NCBI GenBank assembly: GCA_036365455.1
Contig: JAWQUS010000010.1
Span: 21,562,501-21,626,500, forward strand
Direction of reading: 5' to 3'
From: Macrosoma leucophasiata
Taxonomy: Eukaryota > Arthropoda > Insecta > Lepidoptera > Hedylidae
Length of the DNA: 64,000 nt
Below are positions 42,526 to 53,869 of the stretch, piece after piece. Positions within the stretch are counted from its first letter, which is position 1. Every line of letters begins with the position of its first letter. The notes beneath the pieces were generated by a model. It was not told the DNA's origin and did no database searches. It saw only the letters and a list, made by a program, of their open reading frames with translations. A program made the translations under genes and the position numbers.

Positions 42526-44340
42526 TTTAAATAAATTAATTAAAAATATAAATAATTAAAGACATTGAAATGCATGTTTATGACATTTATAAACATTAAA
42601 AATGTTTTATTAATTAAATTTTGACATTACATGTAATTAGAATGACGAATTAATTTAAAATCTATGATTAGTTATAAATGTAATTTTTAGTATTTATCTG
42701 ATTGATTATATATATAAAATAAAACAAATTTAGTAAAATTAAATAGGTTTATACTAAATGAAATGTAAAAATATATGTTTTTTTAAATAATATGACACAA
42801 TGATTAAGAATTTATTTTTATTTTTAGTAAAATAATTAATTTATTCAAATATGTCAATAAAATATACTTCCAATAATTTTAATTAAGTCTTAATAATCTC
42901 AACAATTATGGTAGAATAAAGGCTATTTTATTATTTTTATTTTATTTTTAGTTACGTATAAATAATACTATCAACTTGCATTCAAGGCGATCATTTTCAC
43001 TTTCGATGTGGTGTCAATTGAATCTATTGACGTAGTTTATCTATTGTATTCAATATGACAATTTTGCATTTACTATGGTTTTAGTGACCATAAAATGTAC
43101 ACGACTTCGTTTCGACTTTCTCGGCACGCTAATACTTCATTTAGAACATATTGAAACGTCAAATCAAAACAATTTTCATTTAATCACTGGGAAATATTAA
43201 ATTTTTCTTGTGATACGTCAAATGACAAAAAATAAATAAAGTAAATAACAATTCAAAATAAAACAAATAATCGTCTAAAATCTGTCAAAAACTAGGTAGT
43301 AGGTAGGTATCAAAACAAAATATGTCAAAAACTGTCAGTCACGTTTAGTCACGTCGGCTGTGACAGTCAATTTGACAGTACTTTTTGTGTCAACGAGGTT
43401 AAATATACCTATAGAAATGAGACTGGGACCTCGAAACAGTAACTAACGTTCCTAGACTGGAACAAACAGATGGTTCTGTTTTTAAAATAATTTGACAGAT
43501 ATTTATGTGAGATGATTCCACTTTATCTGTCATGTGAGTATGTGAAAATGTGGTAAATTGACTTCTGAAAACTGGATCGGTGCTACCTAGTACTTTAGTA
43601 AGTATATATAATTCAATAAATAATTTGTGCACAGAATCTTATGTAAATAATTTCGTTCATATTTTATGACAATCGAACTCAAAATCTTTGATTCAATGTT
43701 CAGAATTTGTATTCACTTTATGATACTGACTGTTATTGCTCTAATCATATGTTTCGATTCATAGTAGGCGCCACACCATAAGTATCGGACCACCAATTAG
43801 GTGCTCTATTGGCTCTCAACAACCAAAGGGCTTATTCACGTCGACTATAATAATATGCTTATCGTCCATATTTGGGTCAAGCGTAAGTCACGACTATATA
43901 TATAATTCTTAATACAATTGAAGGTTAATAATGACATAAACGAAACGCTGAATAATTGTTTCGAGAATTCCGTTTGTGAACTCTAAATATATGTATATTG
44001 ATTCATATAGTTACGTGCTACCAGGGAACTGGCCAATTGACTACATGGGCACCTTATACGTTGGTAATAAAAGCTATATTTGAATTTTGGATAGTCGTAC
44101 AGTTCTGTAACTATACATATATACATAAGTATGCTCAAAATATCACGGGTGCAAAGAGTCTCTGCTGTTGAGGTTTTGTGTTGATTGAATAAAAAGTTTT
44201 AATTACTAAACTTTGTAACGTGATTCCAGTATTTCGGAAATGTTATGAGATTTAGCAAAATTCAGCAAAATTTAGCAGAATTGGACTCCCAATTTAGGAC
44301 TTCAAAGGCTATTATACGACACGGTATTCAGGGCCCGGCA
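42526..44340. other. long AT-rich stretch, nothing recognised
   Basis: About 1.8 kb after the RTE ORF, starting with its AT-rich 3' UTR. It includes GTGACAGTCAATTTGACAG-like words near 43361, but no gene, repeat family or RNA gene that I can support. Confidence 0.5.
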
Positions 44341-44480
44341 GAAAGGGTGGGCGTGGCATCGCGCCGGGTTGCCGCTTATTACAGTATCCAGTCGACCGGG
44401 CCCTAACTCTGTAGTTAGGGCTTTAAGCTGACCGGGCCGCTCCGGTCGGCTTAATTAGGGCCCTAAGTTCCTAAATGTTT
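44341..44480. other. GC-rich patch with nested hairpins
   Basis: Outer inverted repeat GGGCCCTAA (44398-44406) / TTAGGGCCC (44455-44463). Inside it is a 13-bp stem TTAAGCTGACCGG / CCGGTCGGCTTAA with one G-T pair. The patch contrasts sharply with AT-rich flanks. Confidence 0.85.
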
Positions 44481-44689
44481 ATTATATTATATTACACTAC
44501 CCGAAAAAACCAACACCTCTGAGCCAAAGAACTGAAAACTTCAACAATTTGTTTGTGTGAGAATAATGATGAATAGTTAGTGATAAAAAAAATCGGGTCA
44601 TAATGATATGTGCTGTCCCAAAAACGTGATGCCCTTAGCAATTACTTTATTTTCGTATGGTCTAATACGGTACTTTAATGTTTATCCAA

Positions 44690-45045
44690 AACTAGATGTG
44701 CCCGCGACTTCAACTGAGAATTTAGATTGAAAAGATTATTAGAATTTATGTTTGTTCAGTATCTACCCGGATACGATATGACTTCGTATCGTATATAATG
44801 ATATAAGGTGCGAAGTCGTGGGCGTAGCTGGTATAAAAGTAGCCTTAGTTACTCCTTATTTCATAAGCTATCTGCCAGTGAAAGTCCCGTCAAAATCGGT
44901 TCAGCAGTTCCCAAGATTAGCGGGGACAGACAGATAGACTGACAAAAATTGTAAAAACGTTGTTTTGGTATACGTACCGTGTATACGTTTAATAAAAAGC
45001 GGTTATTTTTACATTACAAACAGACACTCCAATTTTATTAATTGG
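44690..45045 (-). repeat. S repeat copy
   Basis: Reverse orientation: AGTCGTGGGCGTAGCTGGTAT...GTAGCCTTAGTTACTCCTTAT...CCCAAGATTAGC...AGACACTCCAATTTTATTAA. Confidence 0.78.
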
Positions 45046-45530
45046 AATATATTAGTAGCTTAGCTATTAACGCAAAATACAACTCACAAGAACCACTTTG
45101 ACCATTAATTTGACCATTCTTGAATGAAGATAAACGCTCATTTTAAAGAAGAATAAATATTTGTAATGTTAAAAGGCAGTTACTTTCCTGTTTATGTTAT
45201 GTTAATTACTTAAGCTATTTATAGGCGACGGTCATGAGACTGTTGATCATTATGGGCGGTATTCACAGACCGCACTACGATTTTACTTTGATTTTGAACA
45301 GAAAGGAGAATGATACTGTTCCATACATTTCTGGGCCCAAGCGTAAACACTGTACAAATTATGTCATTTTCAAATGACTAAAAATAAATAATTTGAAATT
45401 CGAGCATTTTTTTAATTGCTAGTAATTGAAGTATACTATATGATCAAGTACAAAAAGAACTGCGTAATGGGTAACCAGTACCGATTTTGCAGGCCCAAAA
45501 TTACCCGTCTCCTTTGAAAGTTTATTATAA

Positions 45531-45778
45531 TTTTTTTGTTTTGGAAGTGGCAAACAAGCATGCAGTTCACAATGATGTTAAGTGATGACTGCAGCTTATA
45601 GACACCCAGACAAAGACCATGGTCAAAATGCAGATGTGTTACCACTCCTGAGGCCTAAGGTGTTATGCCTCTGTGCCGGAAATTACAGGGCCGTGCATTA
45701 CCACCTAACCGTAACACGATAGTGCTGAACACTACCGTATAGCTGCAAATATTCGGTAATGAGGTGGTGCCTACGCCA
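45531..45778 (-). mobile_element. SINE-A copy, 5'-truncated
   Basis: From TTTTTTTGTTTTGGAAGTGGC to GAGGTGGTGCCTACGCC. The 5' hairpin is lost. Confidence 0.9.
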
Positions 45779-45879
45779 CATAATCACCTGTTGTTTGTTT
45801 CATAGGGCCCCATTGTTATTTATTCTACTCACTTATTTCTGTAAAAAGTAAAGATGGGGTTAGGTGTCTGAACGTGATG

Positions 45880-46100
45880 ACCCTGCTAGTGGAGGAGAAT
45901 TCTTCCGCCAGTGCCATCAGTCAAACGGTCAAACCGTGCCAATAGGGCGGTAGTAAATGTAATACCGCGGGATCGCCTCGCGATAAAACTACCGATGCTC
46001 CGCCAATCAAGTGAGGATGATGGCATATTCTCTCTCAACGACACAACAATGTAGGCATTGTTGGGGAAGGCTTTTGTCCAACAGTGGACGAATTTCAGAC
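45880..46100 (+). mobile_element. SINE-B copy
   Basis: Plus orientation: CTAGTGGAGGAGAATTC...CCAATAGGGCGGTAGTAAATG...GATGCTCCGCCAATC to the RTE-like tail GGCTTTTGTCCAACAGTGGACGAATTTCAG. Confidence 0.85.
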
Positions 46101-46111
46101 CAGCTGTCACC

Positions 46112-46432
46112 GCGAATTCGTCCGCGTGAGAATTTATGATTGTTCAGTATCCACCCGGACGAAGTCGTGGGCGCAGCTAGTATAAAAGTAGCCTTATAAG
46201 GAGTAACTCCTTAAAACATAAGCTTTCGGCCAGTGAAAAAAAAGTCCTGTCGAGATCGGTCCAGCCGTTCCCGAGATTAGCCCCAACAAAAAGACAGACG
46301 GACAGACAGACAAACACTGTATAAAATGTTGTTCTGGTATATGTACCGTGTATACATACATACGCATTTTGTAAAAAGCGGTTATTTTTATATTACAAAC
46401 AGACACTCCAATTTTATTTATTTGTATAGATG
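46112..46432 (-). repeat. S repeat copy
   Basis: CGCGAATTCGTCCGCGTGAG...GACGAAGTCGTGGGCGCAGC...GTATATGTACCGTGTATAC...AATTTTATTTATTTGTATAGA. Starts directly after SINE-B. Confidence 0.78.
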
Positions 46433-47027
46433 TATGTAGGTTGCAGTAATTACTCAATTACCATCAATGAAAACTGTATGTTTTTACTACTTTTATCATA
46501 AAAATGTGTTATGGTTATAATACTCAAATAACTCTTAATTGAAACTTGTATCATCTCGATCGAAGAGATATCTGCATTCGAAAATACACTAATGCTTTTC
46601 CAAGAATTTGCGGTGCTGTGTTCTAGTTAACATGCACTTGTAGTAGTATCGTTTCACTCTAGGTGGCTATAATTTCAAACATGTTACATCGAATTATGTA
46701 AAAAAAAATTAATAGAACTTATATTTGGTGAATAACATCACATGACATCGCCGTATTTGCAATAGTCATTAGAAGTATTATTATATTTTTGATAAGGTTA
46801 TATTGTAGGTAACTACAATCCGCGCAAAACTTGATCTGAGTGAATTAACTGGAGGAGCTCTAGAAGGAGGAATAATCTTCTGCATATTACCTTTATCATC
46901 ATATTAAACGTAGCGTGAATGAATATTCTCCAACTTGCCTTAACTAGTCAATAAAATCATTGAGAAGAACTTTACGAGCCGATCGCCTAGCCTATGGGTG
47001 TATAATTTCCTAGAATATATTACTCAA
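46433..47027. other. nothing certain recognised
   Basis: 46436-46500 has a diverged CR1/SINE-A tail (GGTTGCAGTAATTACTC...GAAAACTGTATGTTTTTAC). The rest is unique-looking. Confidence 0.45.
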
Positions 47028-47162
47028 CCACTTATTTATTTCATATTTGTCCGGTGAATATTCATCAATGTCTGGGAAACATTTATTTTGTTCCTTTCGC
47101 GGTTCAGCTTCGGACTCTGGTGGTGTGAATACCACCTTTTGACCTTTTGCATTATAAGTGAA
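47028..47162 (+). repeat. H repeat, copy 1
   Basis: GTCCGGTGAATATTCATCAATGTCTGGGAAAC...TCTGGTGGTGTGAATACCACCTTTTGACCTTTTGC. Copies 2 and 3 lie within 2.2 kb downstream. Confidence 0.75.
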
Positions 47163-47867
47163 TTAGTTTTCATAACATTTCAGGCCTGTATTCCTCGAAT
47201 TCATCCATTTATGCCCTCGTTTAAATAAAAAAGTTTTTATAGTTCAAGTCGAAAATCAATTATTCATTTATGTCACAGCCGGATGTTTATGAACGTCATT
47301 AAAAGCAATAAAAAGGAAATGTTGAACACATCGACGATGGGAGAGAAGCTGCGTTGTGTCGTCAATGGTTGAACAACATGTCAATAAAAGTTAAGGTTAG
47401 CTAGCGTATTACTAGAAAGACATTTTTTGGAGGCCTGTAATTATGAACGCAGAGGGTCTCGAGAGTAGCTACGCATCTGCATTGAGTTCAACTCTAGCGT
47501 GAACTCGTGAAAGTGAGCTCTAGTTTTAGTGGATATATGGATATCTCAAATATTCTTTGTGTTGTATTAGATGTAAGTATCTTTTATTTTTGTTATGCAC
47601 CTATGTAGGCGTAACGGGCAGCTTCAGTTCGTTACGTCACGAATCATTCACGGCTCTGTCGAAATACTAGCGTTGTAGTTCACGCTCCAGCATCTTGCTT
47701 AGATAGGAGCCATTTTTTTGTGTGTTTTGTCGTATGTAGTAGTTATTTAATTGTAAGCCAAAAAATAAATCTTTTTCTTTCTTTCTTTCTAATATCTAAA
47801 TCAACAAGAGGAACTTTATGTACCAACCTTCTAACCTATGCGAGTTTATTTCGTGGAATCTGTTACT

Positions 47868-48015
47868 CACTTCTCTCTTATTCATTTCATCTTTGTCCTG
47901 CAAATATTTATCAATGCCTGGGAATCTTCCTTCATTTGTTGCTGTCATTTCGCGTGTCAAGGAGTACCGGGCGCTAGTGAGTTTACCACTTTTTAAGATT
48001 TCATGTTTTATATGA
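47868..48015 (+). repeat. H repeat, copy 2
   Basis: TTTGTCCTGCAAATATTTATCAATGCCTGGGAA...TTCGCGTGTCAAGGAG...ACCACTTTTTAAGATTTC; the most diverged copy. Confidence 0.65.
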
Positions 48016-48435
48016 GTTGGTTTTTAGTGTTCCCTTTATGATTTTAGAGTTAGCAGTTATAAAAAACTTCATTAAATAAACCATTGACCTATGTGTACTA
48101 AAGTACTAAACGGGACCACACCGCGGACACTCCGTCGAAATTCCATACAAACGCTTAATTTGGTCTCTATTACACAGACATCAATCAGTGACGTGTATTT
48201 ACACGTGCACCTGTGTGCGTAGCACGTAGAGGATACCAAACGTCGCCCATAAGAGGGGAGGAGGTTGGGTGAGTCGGGGAAATCGGGCGGGACGTCGAAG
48301 TGTCCATTCGTAGTATTATTACATATTATCTGACGGGACACTCCCCTTGGCAGTGCGGTTCCAGTTTTTTGCATTCAATTTACAACACTTTTCCATAGTA
48401 ACATGACAGCTGACGTGAACAGTGTCCATAGGTCC
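48016..48435. other. nothing recognised
   Basis: The 100-codon minus frame (48072-48374) shows no domain. Confidence 0.45.
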
Positions 48436-48884
48436 AACAATAAATATTGCACTTCGACCTTAGGAAGGAGACTTCGGCTTATTTCGGGTCTGTAGAACGT
48501 TATCTCTTTCACACCTTACCTATCTGACGTTTCCACCATTTTGATCGAGTTTTGACCAATACCGGACTATTAGTGATAACGTAGGCAGTGTGCAACAGAG
48601 ATAACGCTCTACGACGTCAAAACTAGCGGATTGTCTCTTTCGTAGGCTTGATGTACAGTACTCAACAATTAATAATGCACATCGAGCCTACGAAAGAGAC
48701 GATCGGCTCGTTTCGACTTCGTCTCCACACTGCCAACTACGTAAGCACCGACATTCCGGTATTGGTCAAAACATAATCACAATGCTCGACAAACGTCAAA
48801 TAGATACGGTGCGAGATAACGCTCTACAGTCCCGAAATAAGCCGAAGTCTTCTTCCTTAACTCGATGTGCATAATTTTCTTATC
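48436..48884. mobile_element. I element: nested palindrome / fold-back MITE
   Basis: Outer arms: left 48436 onward (TTGCACTTCGACCTTAGGAA, GGCTTATTTCGGGTCTGTAG) and right to 48884 are reverse complements with scattered differences. Further inward they share TTGACCAATACCGG. The centre (about 48632-48700) has its own stem CTCTTTCGTAGGCT.GATGT / ACATCGAGCCTACGAAAGAG. No coding capacity; target duplication not clear. Confidence 0.85.
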
Positions 48885-49126
48885 TGTCAAATCAATTAAA
48901 AACGGAACCGGCTGTTGATTCCTGGTGTCTTCTCAAGTTAGAGCTGTTACTCGTAGAAACTGAATGCCTGTTTGAAAGAATGGTTAGGTCCCTAACTCAG
49001 CACTGGCTAGATTAATAACCCGGCGCTGGTATCATGTTGGGGCTTTACAGTGTGACACTACAGATGCCAAACTGCATCAAGTACTAGAGCCATCGCAGAA
49101 ACCAAATGTATGAAAGAATGGTCTTT

Positions 49127-49252
49127 TGTCACCTTTGTCTAGCGAATATTCATCAATGCCTGGAAAACATACACTTTCCTATCATTTCGCTTGTCACGGA
49201 GCAATGGACTCTGGTGACGTGTTAACCACCTTTTGACCTTTCGTGTTTTATG
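49127..49252 (+). repeat. H repeat, copy 3
   Basis: CACCTTTGTCTAGCGAATATTCATCAATGCCTGG...GACTCTGGTGACGTGTTAACCACCTTTTGACCTTTCG. Confidence 0.75.
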
Positions 49253-49386
49253 TCTGCGTGTTTTTTTGCCGTCATTTCATATAAAATAAAGAGAATATTA
49301 TGTTTATTTTTATAACTGGTGATTATACGTGTCGAATAGGGGTCGGCAGCAAATTAATAAAGTTGGCGAGGGTTTGTAAATTAAAG

Positions 49387-49534
49387 ACCCCCTTATTCAT
49401 AAACGTACATTAGATACGTTTTAGCTATAGAATGCTTTGTCTTTGTCAGTTGCATTGTCAAATGTGCAGGATAGAAAAGGACAAAGGAGACATTAGCAAC
49501 ACTTGAGCTAAAATACGATTATGAATAAGAGGGT
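49387..49534 (-). mobile_element. M148 MITE, complete
   Basis: 148 bp like 19692-19839 but inverted. The left end ACCCCCTTATTCATAAACGT is perfect; the right has AGAGGGT. TA follows at 49535-49536; the left flank is AG, so one target copy has mutated. Confidence 0.9.
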
Positions 49535-49684
49535 TATAGTGTTAGACATAAATTACTATCTCGACGTTTTAGTGGTCTAGGTCAATCGTCATCATCACTC
49601 CAGCTGAAAGACGTCCAAAGCTGGGCAAAGCCTTCACTAAAGACGCCCACAATAGTGTTGTGCATCATTAGGACAGATATGTCG

Positions 49685-50062
49685 CAATAAACAATAGACG
49701 GCTGGTGTAGATCGTAAGCGATCTACTCGGTTAAGCGATACGGGCGCGGTCGGGTGTGTCGTGGGTGACCGCTAGTCATTGATATACAATTTTTTTTGTA
49801 TATCAATGCCGCTAGTGGCAAATTAATATGCGCGTTTCTGTGCTTCGAAGGGCATGTTAAGCCGTCGGTCCCGGTTGCTATCGATAGATAGCAGTCGTTA
49901 AACCTTGTCGCAGGCCTTATGGGCGGTTTGAAAAAGCCGACAGGAGGTTGGCCATTAGTCCGTATCTTCACCAACCCGCATTGGAGCAGCATGGTGGAGT
50001 AAGCTCCAGGCCAGGCCTCCCCCAAAAAGGGGAGAGACTCGTGCCCAGCAGTGGGACGTTTC
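49685..50062 (+). mobile_element. F element copy with a 32-bp palindromic insert
   Basis: CGGCTGGTGTAGATCGTAAGCG to CCCAGCAGTGGGACGTTTC. 5'-truncated relative to 21405. It carries the insert at 49777-49808. Confidence 0.87.
49777..49808. mobile_element. 32-bp palindromic insert with 8-bp TSD
   Basis: CATTGATATACAA then a T run then TTGTATATCAATG, flanked by CCGCTAGT on both sides (49769-49776, 49809-49816). Other F copies (e.g. 21500) have a single uninterrupted CCGCTAGTGGCAAAT. The CA...TG ends and the 8-bp duplication fit hAT. Confidence 0.9.
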
Positions 50063-50375
50063 TTGAAACGACATGACAACCCTTGGTTTGTCATTATCAT
50101 CACCCTCACCGACTGGACACCTGGCAGTGCTCAACGGTGCGGTTTTCTCGTTCGTTTCTGCCCAGAACGTGTAAATTGTGGAACGAACTTCCATCTGAGG
50201 TGTTCCCTCGGTGCTACAATATGGGGTTCTTCAAAAATGGCGTTAAAAGGGTCCTTCAGGGTTGGCAGCGCGTTGGCAACTCCCCTGGTGTTGCAAATGT
50301 TCATAGGCGACGTTGATCTCTTACCATCAGGTGGCCCGTCTGCTTGTCTGTCAATTTAATGACATAAAAAAACAG
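50063..50375 (+). pseudogene. CR1/Zenon-type LINE, ORF C-terminus and 3' UTR
   Basis: In the 50083-50316 frame: RSFLPRTCKLWNELPSEVFP and YNMGFFKNGVKRVLQGWQR, the usual end of lepidopteran CR1-type reverse transcriptases. The 3' UTR reads CTTACCATCAGGTGGCCCGT...ATGACATAAAAAA. This tail is the best in-window relative of the SINE-A 3' end. 5'-truncated; sits directly after an F element. Confidence 0.88.
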
Positions 50376-50480
50376 TTATTATGTCATAATCACTTGGCAG
50401 GCTGATTGGCGATCGCAGTTACGGTTGTTTTATCACGGGACGCTGCTGCCCATCCCGCGGTATCATATTTACTGCTTAAT

Positions 50481-51339
50481 ATTTTCAGAAGTCGAGTACC
50501 TAACTCCCTTATCGTCAACGTGGATAGCATGCCTGCTTGTAAATACACAGACATGTGTGAAATAGTGAAATTTGAGTTGTTCCAATCAAACAGTCCGAGT
50601 ACAGTTACGCAGAAAAGCTAAAGTTAAGGAAAATAATAATTACTTATCGTAAAGTTGCGGTACAAAATAATTGGAATATCAAATTCCTGCGATGATATCC
50701 TGAGGTTCTAGTTCAATTACGATTGGTTTGTTACTAATCGAAAACTTATTAAATTTGTGAGACTTTTGTGTAATTATTAAATTACACAAAGTCTCAACTT
50801 AACATGTTTATCTGTTTCGGCCAACTACGAGTACTATGCACGATTTTGTCTGCGTACGTTTGGCAGAACATTTTTTGGGTTAAACAATAAAACAAAGTGA
50901 ACTATATACATATAATATTTTGTTCATAATCATGGTGGTACTTGAAACAAGTGATATAACCATAAATAATAAGTATGTGATAATTGCACACATTGAAATG
51001 TTAAATACGATGGGTTTGAAAGTCCTAACAGTACAGTCCTACAGTCCTTTGTAACAGTGAACACTTGGACATACAGATTGAATTAGTACCATTTAAATTA
51101 TTTCGGTCCAAAAGGTAGGACCGAAACTAAAATATATGAGATTTCCAAACAACTTTTTTCAACCAGTTCAATAACCCGAATTTATTAGTCAGCATTGTAT
51201 TGATTGGTTAGTGTGTACTGGGGAAATCCTAGAAGGAAGGAATAGGTACTCTCTTCATAATTATAAATTAATACCACAATCTGTCAGCAAATGGTAACGT
51301 TCAGCACAATCATGCACGCTTAAATGTCTTTGCCTTTGG
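50481..51339. other. AT-rich, nothing recognised
   Basis: A short inverted TTTGTGTAATTA/TAATTACACAAA lies at about 50765-50788. Otherwise no signal. Confidence 0.45.
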
Positions 51340-51885
51340 CGGCGTCGTGTGGCGGGTTGCTCACTTCCCTCTAAAATGGTCGAGGAGGGCAATGGCTGTC
51401 ACATGCGTCATACTCGTGAACGGGTGCTGTTGGTGGGACTGGTCTGTTCTGGTTTGCAGGAGCTACATCTCATTTAGTAGATAGCAGTTTATTTGCATCT
51501 ATGCTATGGACGTTCACATTATTTGGTTTTTCACGATAATTTGTACTAGATTTAAGCTCTCATTTAAAATAGCTTTTACTGAGTTTGTTGGGTAGCGGAG
51601 TTCTTCTCAGTAGTGACTGCACATGGAACTCTGCTAAGTGAATAACTTTGATCTTGACGAATTAGTTTTTCTTTTTCTTCATTTATCATCATTGAGGGAA
51701 TTGAAAAATTTTGTGATTATTATGTTTTAACTAAGTAGTTTAAATTCTAATTTTTAATTTATGATTTTGCTTTACTTTATGTAATGGTTATTCACTCTTG
51801 GTATTTTATATTTCTTGACGTTTTGAAAGTATCTGTAAAGATCGATTCGAAATAAAAATATTTTCTATTTCTATTTCATGTTCCA
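51340..51885 (+). repeat. G repeat, copy 1
   Basis: About 545 bp collinear with 59328-59868: AATGGTCGAGGAG, ACTCGTGAACGGGTGCTG, TTCTTCTCA.TAGTGACTG, CTAAGTGAATAAC, TTACTTTATGTAAT, and the end CGAAATAAAAATATTTTCTA. The simple tail suggests a LINE 3' UTR. Confidence 0.8.
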
Positions 51886-51934
51886 GTTAGAGGATTAGGT
51901 ATTGTCCTGTAATTACTATCATAGTGTGTATTTT

Positions 51935-53300
51935 GTAGTGTCTATAGCCTGCAGTATTCACTTATCATCACTAGAATAAGAATAAGAATAAGACCAACAT
52001 AAGACACTGTTAACTGTATGCTTTTTGCAATCGTTGCATTGATGATGAACAGTGAACCATCAGTACTAACCGAAAATCTGTCAACAACGGTTTAGACCTC
52101 GGGGGTGGTAACGCATTTTGCTCTCAGATTTTATAGTGTCTATGGGCTGCAGTATTCACTTGCCATCACTGTAAACTGCATGCTTGTTTGCCACCATCAT
52201 GACATACAAAACGGACTGTTCCAATCGTTGCATTGATTGATGATGCGAGTTCGTTTCGGGTAACAGTGAACCATCAGTACTTACCAAAAATCTGTCAACA
52301 ACGGTTTAGACCTCGGGTGTGGTAACGCATTTTGCTTTCAGATTTTATAGTGTCTATAGGCTGCAGTAGTCACTTGCCATCACTGTAAACTGCATGCTTG
52401 TTTGCCACCATCATGACATACAAAACGGACTGTTCCAATCGTTGCATTGATTGATGATGCGAGTTCGTTTCGGGCAACAGTGAACCATCAGTACTTACCA
52501 AAAATCTGTCAACAACGGTTTAGACCTCGGGGGTGGTAACGCATTTTGCTTTCAGATTTTATAGTGTCTATAGGCTGCAGTAGTCACTTGCCATCACTGT
52601 AAACTGCATGCTTGTTTGCCACCATCATGACATACAAAACGGACTGTTCCAATCGTTGCATTGATTGATGATGCGAGTTCGTTTCGGGCAACAGTGAACC
52701 ATCAGTACTTACCAAAAATCTGTCAACAACGGTTTAGACCTCGGGGGTGGTAACGCATTTTGCTTTCAGATTTTATAGTGTCTATAGGCTGCAGTAGTCA
52801 CTTGCCATCACTGTAAACTGCATGCTTGTTTGCCACCATCATGACATACAAAACGGACTGTTCCAATCGTTGCATTGATTGATGATGCGAGTTCGTTTCG
52901 GGCAACAGTGAACCATCAGTACTTACCAAAAATCTGTCAACAACGGTTTAGACCTCGGGTGTGGTAACGCATTTTGCTCTCAGATTTTGTAGTGTCTATA
53001 GGCTGCAGTATTCACTTGCCATCACTGTAAGCTGCATGCTTGTTTGCCACCATCATGACATACAAAACGGACTGTTCCAATCGTTGCATTGATTGATGAT
53101 GCGAGTTCGTTTCGGGTAACAGTGAACCATCAGTACTTACCAAAAATCTGTCAACAACAGTATAGACCTCAGGGGTGGTAACGCATTTTGCTCTCAGATC
53201 TTGTAGTGTCTGTAGGCTGCAGTATTCACTTTCCATCACTGGAAACTGCATGCTTGTTTACCATTATCATAACATAAAAACTGATTGTTCCAATCGTTGT
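51935..53300 (+). repeat. 214-bp tandem array, about 6 units
   Basis: The motif CATGCTTGTTT occurs at 52179, 52393, 52607, 52821, 53035 and 53249, a constant 214-bp step. A degraded unit precedes at 52017. Each unit holds CGAGTTCGTTTCGGG, GAACCATCAGTACTTACC, GGTTTAGACCTCGGG.GTGG, TATAGGCTGCAGTA.TCACTTGCCATCACTG and the CR1/SINE-A-like tail. Inner units are nearly identical; outer ones are more diverged. Confidence 0.95.
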
Positions 53301-53869
53301 ATTGTTGCATTGATGATCCGAGTTCACTTCTGGTAACAGTGAACCATCATTACCAAAATTCTGTTTTCTTTTCTTAATAACTTGACCCAGCGACTGTACT
53401 TGCTGCATGTAAACACAGTGCTGTGATTGACGTACTCCATGCCTGCACGTTCCACATTCACGCACGACGGTTGAATGCGTTGCATCTCATTGTTTTTTTC
53501 TTAGCGATCAATGATATGGTTCTGTTATGGCGCCACTTGATTTTAATACGACAAAGAAGGAATGCATGTACATATATGGTAGATAAACGGCACTTTTTAA
53601 TCTTTTTTTTTAAATTATAATTTGTGTAAACTAATTGTATGATTGTTCTAGATTCTTATTCTGTAAGCAACGCCCATTGTTATCCGATTGATGCTGCTGT
53701 TCAGAATTATAATAATATGTGAATGTTGTCAGTACAGATTATGAACTCTAAAACATAACAAGCTTCAAAATCAAAATATTTTTTCAAGTCATAAAATGTA
53801 AATCACCATCACTGGATATATAACATAAAGTAAAAAGTATATTTTTTCTGTTTAATCTGTTGCTTCACA
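53301..53869. other. nothing certain recognised
   Basis: The first 80 bp look like a decayed further unit of the 214-bp array (GAGTTCACTTCTGGTAACAGTGAACC). The rest is AT-rich. Confidence 0.45.

Larger units (their letters stand above)
49575..50480 (-). mobile_element. SINE-B split by F and CR1 insertions
   Basis: CATCATCACTCCAGCTGAAAG...CAAAGCTGGGCAAAGCC (tail side) stops near 49684. The body resumes at about 50399 with GGCTGATTGGCGATCGCAG...CATCCCGCGGTATCAT. Confidence 0.7.

Noticed and set aside
42526..44340. Possible host gene in the long AT-rich stretch
   Set aside because: No frame over about 80 codons, no splice-site-bounded homology seen by eye; cannot be supported without transcripts.
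48072..48374. 100-codon minus frame
   Set aside because: No recognisable domain, atypical composition, no neighbouring exon signals.
49723..50194. Minus-strand frames of 79-128 codons
   Set aside because: They read the F element and CR1 3' end backwards; the true CR1 homology is on the plus strand.
51935..53300. Tandem gene family
   Set aside because: The 214-bp unit is not a multiple of 3 and shows no conserved reading frame.
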